Positions 63,283 to 64,000 of a stretch of DNA of 64,000 bases are shown in pieces. Where the stretch lies: NCBI RefSeq assembly GCF_009831235.1, contig NZ_WUUL01000010.1, forward strand, positions 62,001-126,000, in the 5' to 3' direction. Position 1 is the first letter of the stretch. Every line of letters starts with the position of its first letter. The stretch comes from Shimazuella alba (GTDB lineage: Bacteria; Bacillota; Bacilli; Thermoactinomycetales; Thermoactinomycetaceae). The notes beneath the pieces are model-generated. The model was not told where the DNA came from, made no database searches, and worked only from the letters and a program-made list of their open reading frames with translations. Position numbers and translations under genes: made by a program.

Positions 63283-64000
63283 TGAGATTTTTCATGGGTT
63301 TTCAAATCGAATGAACTCATTATTAGTTATTCAACCAATTTTGGATTTAGAGAAAAAAGAACGTTATAAGCAGTATCCATTAGTTTCGATTGGTGTATCT
63401 ATATTATTATTTATTTTAGAAAATATGTTGCGAAATAGTGATCGAAATACGTACGAAGATATTGCACGTTTTCTTCAAGTTTTACTAAGAGACAGATGGA
63501 ACGAAGAGCTTTCGTTCGAAGAATCATTGGAAATGACAAAGGTAATAGTCCGAGAATATCTTCGAAATAATGGACAGCCTTTTCAAATTTCCTATTATGA
63601 TTTTGAGCAAAAACAACAAAAAACAAAGTATTACCACTTGATTGATTTCAGCGATAACTACACTTTAAAAGATATCAAACGTAATGCCTCTTTCCGACTT
63701 ACCCCTGATGCTATTGAATCTCTCTTTAAAACGCGAGAAATATTTCAGGAGATGCAAATATCTATTATGCAAATGTATTTCCGTCAACAGATCCAACGCA
63801 AGGTATTTGATGGGGCTTTACAAACTACTGAGGAACTAATCTTTTCAATAAACAATGAGAAAATTAAAATGAAGCAATTAATTGAACGAATCGTTAAAGA
63901 TGTACTACAAATTGCAAAAGAAAATGAGTTTGAAGCAATGCTAGTGAGATATGAAAAAAGAATGGAGCAAGAAAAAAGGCAATTTGATGAAATAAGTAAT
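63274..64000 (+). CDS. jetA: JetA-like kleisin subunit (Wadjet), 5' part
   Basis: An open frame of 242 codons from ATG 63274 to the window end; it overlaps the jetD stop by nine bases. The sequence is helical and has a winged-helix-like N-terminal part, then NASFRLTPDAIESLFKTREI and QISIMQMYFRQQIQRKVFDG. This resembles MukF/MksF-type kleisin subunits of Wadjet. A charged coiled coil (ENEFEAMLVRYEKRMEQEKR) follows at the edge. JetB and JetC would be expected directly downstream, outside the window. Confidence 0.7.

Noticed and set aside
1-64000. CRISPR array or tRNA/rRNA genes
   Set aside because: No regularly spaced direct repeats and no cloverleaf or rRNA-like sequence was noticed on either strand.

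Overview
The window looks like chromosomal DNA of a low-GC, endospore-forming member of the Bacillota. It carries ymxH, both dipicolinate synthase subunits, asd, dapG, dapA and an RNase J gene in the order known from Bacillus subtilis. AT-rich codon use, strong AGGAGG ribosome binding sites and TTG/GTG starts fit. Placement near Thermoactinomycetaceae/Bacillales is an inference; no rRNA or tRNA gene is visible.

Layout. 1-5.6 kb: minus-strand aminoglycoside-phosphotransferase-like and AviRa-like rRNA methyltransferase genes, a decayed THUMP/methyltransferase, an AraC/GyrI-type regulator, a broken DUF418 membrane gene and a TetR regulator. 5.97-21.9 kb: a three-gene, four-module non-ribosomal peptide synthetase with C-A-T-E / C-A-T-C-A-T-E / C-A-T-TE order. 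Reading the binding pockets by eye gives X (probably aromatic)-Pro-Val-Pro, with epimerisation at positions 1 and 3 and a starter-type C domain that suggests N-acylation. 22-26 kb: small genes, an XRE/TPR regulator and a nitroreductase. 26.2-27.7 kb: a decayed IS200-type transposase and non-coding DNA. 27.7-32.6 kb: TetR, a rifampin-phosphotransferase-like enzyme and an MFS pump, with repeated operator-like palindromes. 32.6-34.1 kb: IS4-like and Tn3-like remnants. 34.2-43.8 kb: the dipicolinate/lysine operon and RNase J, interrupted after dapA by a foreign-looking MFS gene and a decayed second dapA 3' end. 44-46.8 kb: a histidine phosphatase, a DUF218 protein and a second XRE/TPR regulator.

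47.2-52.3 kb holds a lasso peptide cluster: RRE protein (B1), a 43-residue precursor with predicted core GGKRGHGSDTFSTRQDPSQ, an HprK-like kinase that appears frameshifted near its N terminus, leader peptidase (B2), lasso cyclase (C), and unusually a subtilisin-like (S8) protein with a HEAT-like tail. No transporter gene is present. 52.4-57.6 kb: hydrolase, histidinol phosphatase, phosphotransferases, an LD-carboxypeptidase with a decayed partial copy of itself, and pseudogenes.

57.7-64 kb is a defence island. HerA-like ATPase, a NurA-like nuclease with an inserted zinc ribbon, and a Dam-type adenine methyltransferase form one tight operon. After a strong terminator come a JetD-like TOPRIM protein and a JetA-like protein that runs off the window, i.e. 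the start of a probable Wadjet locus. The best candidates for something undescribed are the HerA-NurA-Dam trio and the S8-containing lasso cluster.
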